Part shown: in pieces, positions 5,585 through 8,046 of the stretch
How the letters are laid out: every line of letters starts with the position of its first letter
Numbering within the stretch: the stretch's first letter is position 1
NCBI GenBank assembly: GCA_025362255.1
Contig: JANYGY010000100.1
Coordinates: 1-8,046 of the forward strand
Direction of reading: 5' to 3'
Length of the DNA: 8,046 nt
DNA from: Planctomycetales bacterium
Lineage (GTDB): Bacteria > Planctomycetota > UBA11346
Position numbers and translations under genes: made by a program
The notes under the pieces: generated by a model
The model's database searches: none
What the model was told of the DNA's origin: nothing
Seen by the model: only the letters and a program-made list of their open reading frames with translations

Positions 5585-6009
5585 CCCGTCACCTCGTCAT
5601 CTTCATCGCCTGTTTCCTCCTTGGTGCCCTGATTACCACGATCATCCGTACCAGCCGCCATCAGCCGTATGAGGGATCTACCGGGTCGCAGCACACGACC
5701 AGCATGACCAGCGCACCGGCAGCGGCGACCACCGAGATGAGCGGCATGGCACCCCCGGTGTCTACACCTGTGTCCACACCTGTGTCCTCGACGATATCAC
5801 CGCCCATGTCGGCCACCTCAACATCCACCGCACCGGTCAACACCATTTGCGCCATCTGTGGCATGCCAGTGAATCCAGCATTACCTACCGCTCTCTACCA
5901 CGGAAAGGTAATCGGATTTGGTTGCAAGGCCTGCCCCGCGCGCTTTGCCAAGGAACCGGACACCTATGGCCCTTCGGCACTCGCTAACCAGGTCGTGGAG
6001 GAGAAATGA
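5581..6009 (+). CDS. Membrane-anchored YHS-like cysteine-rich metal-binding protein
   Basis: This 142-residue protein has one N-terminal membrane helix (about residues 4-22, VIFIACFLLGALITTII) followed by RTSR. Since there is no good cleavage site, it is probably an anchor with the rest in the periplasm. Residues 33-85 form a flexible Thr/Ser/Pro/Met-rich linker with three VSTP-type repeats. The C-terminal domain (86-135) is YHS-like: NTICAICGMPVNP with Cys90 and Cys93, then HGKVIGFGCKACPARFAKEP with Cys115 and Cys118, giving a four-cysteine arrangement, plus the G-x-P-V-N-P turn typical of these modules. It overlaps both neighbours by four bases, lying between the outer membrane factor and the adaptor gene. 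That placement suggests it hands metal to the adaptor or pump, or scavenges metal at the inner membrane. The function is inferred, and I know no characterised homologue of this exact architecture. Confidence 0.78.
   Translation: MTRHLVIFIACFLLGALITTIIRTSRHQPYEGSTGSQHTTSMTSAPAAATTEMSGMAPPVSTPVSTPVSSTISPPMSATSTSTAPVNTICAICGMPVNPALPTALYHGKVIGFGCKACPARFAKEPDTYGPSALANQVVEEK
5755..5790. repeat. Three 12-base direct repeats in the linker
   Basis: Three imperfect 12-base units beginning CCGGTG, CCTGTG and CCTGTG encode PVST PVST PVSS in the flexible linker of the membrane-anchored YHS-like protein. The repeat is in frame, so copy-number change would alter tether length without breaking the gene. Confidence 0.75.
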
Positions 6010-7355
6010 CCATGATACCAGGACGTTGGCGCGGCTGGATGTCTGCCGTAGCGGGCATTACGATAGGATCTCTCCTGATTGTGGTGATCCCGACTGAACG
6101 CTTTTTCATGACGCAGGATCACCAACCGTCGGATCACCAGACCGACGAGCGATGGGCCTGTCCGATGATGGATTTCATCGGCACCAAACCCGGGGTCTGC
6201 CCGGTTTGCGGCATGCACTTGGAACGCGTGTCTGCTGGCTCATTGACCACGGAGCAGCAAAAGCGCATGGGGGTTGCGACCACCCGCATCGAAGCAGGTC
6301 CAGCCACCGTGGTGGTGCGGGCGTACGGCGCCGCGGAATACGACGAGCGGTTTTCGCAGACCGTCATTGCCCGCATTGCGGGCCGCATCGTTAAGCGCCA
6401 TCCTGCGACCTTTGGCTGCTGCCAAGATGTAGCCTCAGGTGAGCCGGTGGTCGATCTCTACAGCCCCGAGGCGTTTCAAGCACAGAATGAACTGGCCGCT
6501 GCTTTGAAGGGCGGGCAACGGGAGTTGGCCCAAGCCATCACCCAACGCTTCGCACGGTGGAATCTCAGCCATGTCGCGGCTGATATTGCTGCGGGAAGAA
6601 CTCCATCCGATACCGTTACGATCCGCAGTCCGGAAGCCGGTCAGGCGTGGCTGGGCGATCAGGACATGGTCAACAAAACTTTGATGGTCGGCACGGAGGT
6701 CACTGCCGATATGCCGTTACTGAAACTGGTCGATGCCCAACGCCTGACGCTGGTCGTCCACGTGCCGGAGCCGCGTGCTCATTTCCTGCGTGAAGGCCAA
6801 GCCGTGCGTTTGGCCTCAGACGACCTTGGTGAACTACCTGACATTATCGCCGTGATTGGACGCGTGGCCAACGAGATCAATTCCAAGATCCGTGCCCGTG
6901 AAGTTCGCATCTATCTGACGGATGGCCGTCGCCGTCTGTTGCCTGGCTCGCTGGTGCGTGCCCGGTTCCAAGGCGTTCTCGGGCCGAACATCGAAGCCGC
7001 TGATCCCGCAGACAAGACGACGTGGGGGTCCTTCCCACTGGTTCCAAAGGACGCGATCCTGTCGACCGGGGTGCGCTCCATCGCGTGGCGCGTCGCGAAG
7101 AGGAAGAATGATGGCACGGTCCTCTTTGAGCCGGTCACGGTCGCCCTTGGGCCACGCCTGGAGGACGAATCAGGTAATGATCGTTTCGTCGTCCGAGCGG
7201 GTCTGAAAGAGGGCGATGAAGTCGCCACCAAAGGACTGTTCCTGATCGATGCCCAAGCCCAGTTGGCGGGGTCACCGTCTTTGCTATTTCCCGAAGGTGC
7301 AATTTCTGGTGCTGCCGTTCCAGCTGCCGTTCTGGCAGCTGGGCATCAGCACTGA
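6006..7355 (+). CDS. cusB: CusB-like RND periplasmic adaptor with heavy-metal-binding domain
   Basis: The 449-residue product is a membrane fusion protein linking an RND pump to its outer membrane channel. An N-terminal helix (about 12-29) anchors or exports it. Residues 50-75 form a heavy-metal-binding domain, WACPMM...KPGVCPVCGMHLERV, with Cys52, Cys65 and Cys68; the usual CPMH is CPMM here. Then come the LTTEQQKRMGV segment, the barrel/lipoyl parts (AYGAAEYDER, ARIAGRIVKRHPATFGCCQD), a short helical hairpin beginning LYSPEAFQAQNEL (151-163), the second lipoyl half, a beta-barrel (LTLVVHVPEPRAHF, LPGSLVRARF) and a membrane-proximal domain (VPKDAILSTG, VRAGLKEGDEV). A Cys138-Cys139 pair precedes the hairpin, and the C-terminus ends GHQH. 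The start overlaps the previous stop (ATGA) and has GGAGGAG at 5997-6003; ATG 6012 is an alternative. Copper or silver specificity is inferred from the domain set and neighbours. Confidence 0.9.
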   Translation: MTMIPGRWRGWMSAVAGITIGSLLIVVIPTERFFMTQDHQPSDHQTDERWACPMMDFIGTKPGVCPVCGMHLERVSAGSLTTEQQKRMGVATTRIEAGPATVVVRAYGAAEYDERFSQTVIARIAGRIVKRHPATFGCCQDVASGEPVVDLYSPEAFQAQNELAAALKGGQRELAQAITQRFARWNLSHVAADIAAGRTPSDTVTIRSPEAGQAWLGDQDMVNKTLMVGTEVTADMPLLKLVDAQRLTLVVHVPEPRAHFLREGQAVRLASDDLGELPDIIAVIGRVANEINSKIRAREVRIYLTDGRRRLLPGSLVRARFQGVLGPNIEAADPADKTTWGSFPLVPKDAILSTGVRSIAWRVAKRKNDGTVLFEPVTVALGPRLEDESGNDRFVVRAGLKEGDEVATKGLFLIDAQAQLAGSPSLLFPEGAISGAAVPAAVLAAGHQH

Positions 7356-7364
7356 GGCCCCGGC

Positions 7365-8046
7365 ATGATCTCTTTCGCCATCCGTCATGCTTTTCTCACC
7401 TTAGCCGTCACCCTGCTGTTTGCCGGAGCAGGACTCTGGGCGTGGCGCCACGTGCCCGTCGATGCGATCCCTGATCTCTCAGACAATCAGGTCATCGTCT
7501 GGGCCGAATGGGCTGGCAAGAGTCCCGAGGACATCGATGAGCAGGTAACCAGACGGCTGGCGCGCGGGCTCCAGGGATTGCCTGGCGTCACTGCAGTGCG
7601 CGGCATGTCGCTGGCTGGCGGCAGTTACGTCTATGTCATCTTCGATGAACGGCGAAATCTCTACACTTGCCGCACGCTGACCCTGGAACGGGTCACGCGG
7701 TTGCAGAGCGATCTGCCGCCAGGGGTGAATGTGCGTCTTGGTCCCGACGCCACTGCGATGGGTCAGATTCTGGCGTTTACCCTCGCCGGATCCGCTGATC
7801 CCGAGCGCAAACGCTTCCTGATGGATCAACTAGTCATCCCCGCTCTTCAAGCCGTATCCGGAGTGGCGGAGGTCGCGCCGGTCGGTGGCGTAGTCCGCGA
7901 ATACCAGATCGAGGTTGATCCAACCCGCCTGGAAGAGCAGGGGCTCACCATCGACATGTTGATGATGGCGGTGCAAAAGAGTGGCCGCGATGTCGGTGCG
8001 ATGAGCATCGAACAATCTGGTGTCGAAACCATGATCCGTGGCCGAG
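7365..8046 (+). CDS. cusA: CusA-like heavy-metal RND efflux pump, N-terminal part
   Basis: The first 227 codons of an inner-membrane RND transporter (normally just over 1000 residues) are present, and the frame is open to the right edge. It has the first transmembrane helix at about 8-27, then PVDAIPDLSDNQVIV at 31-45, the hallmark after TM1 of the heavy-metal (HAE/HME) subfamily, followed by porter-domain blocks: LPGVTAVRGMS, GGSYVYVIFDE (85-95), LGPDATAMGQI (125-135), GVAEVAPVGGVVREYQIEVD (166-185). GAMSIEQSG matches the family as well. The family uses the proton gradient to expel metal ions; CusA takes Cu+/Ag+ from periplasm and cytoplasm through a Met relay, but those Met positions and the proton-relay acids lie beyond the window, so Cu/Ag versus Zn/Co/Cd cannot be read here. 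It starts nine bases after the adaptor stop, with GAGG at 7354-7357, seven bases from the ATG. Confidence 0.92.
   Translation, partial: MISFAIRHAFLTLAVTLLFAGAGLWAWRHVPVDAIPDLSDNQVIVWAEWAGKSPEDIDEQVTRRLARGLQGLPGVTAVRGMSLAGGSYVYVIFDERRNLYTCRTLTLERVTRLQSDLPPGVNVRLGPDATAMGQILAFTLAGSADPERKRFLMDQLVIPALQAVSGVAEVAPVGGVVREYQIEVDPTRLEEQGLTIDMLMMAVQKSGRDVGAMSIEQSGVETMIRGR

Noticed and set aside
1..8046. CRISPR array, tRNA or rRNA gene
   Set aside because: No regularly spaced direct repeats of 24-40 bases and no cloverleaf-like or ribosomal sequence was seen on either strand.

Overview
The window comes from a Gram-negative bacterium. This is shown by an outer-membrane-factor gene, a periplasmic adaptor gene and an RND pump gene in one operon. 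I cannot name the species. The set of YHS-like small metal-binding proteins around a Cus-type pump, and the roughly 460-residue glucose-6-phosphate dehydrogenase, remind me of PVC-group or Acidobacteriota-like genomes, but that is an impression from memory, not a measurement.

Layout: (1) 1-109 is the extreme C-terminus of a CopA-like Cu+ P-type ATPase that runs in from the left. (2) 110-574 has no recognised gene, apart from a 47-residue ORF (422-565) with a very strong ribosome binding site just ahead of zwf. (3) 575-1981 is zwf, glucose-6-phosphate 1-dehydrogenase, with an altered dinucleotide-binding fingerprint. (4) 1982-2305 is a spacer holding a palindrome, a short doubtful ORF and an 11-base C tract. 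(5) 2306-3580 encodes a probable nuclease: a helix-hairpin-helix-like region followed by a PD-(D/E)XK-type C-terminal domain. No methyltransferase lies beside it. (6) 3581-3902 is a spacer with a cluster of GTGAC/GTCAC inverted repeats and the leader of the next operon. (7) 3903-8046 is a tightly packed operon, with 1-4 base overlaps at three junctions and a 9 base gap at the fourth: secreted YHS-like protein, TolC-family outer membrane factor, membrane-anchored YHS-like protein, CusB-like adaptor with an N-terminal heavy-metal-binding domain, and the start of a CusA-like RND pump that runs off the right edge.

Working together: CopA would move Cu+ from cytoplasm to periplasm, and the Cus-type tripartite pump would expel periplasmic Cu+/Ag+ across the outer membrane. 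The two small cysteine-bearing proteins are plausible periplasmic metal carriers or sensors feeding the adaptor. zwf (NADPH supply against oxidative stress) and the nuclease sit between the two copper modules. Either they belong to a stress or defence island or they are later insertions; by eye their base composition is less G+C-rich than the pump operon.
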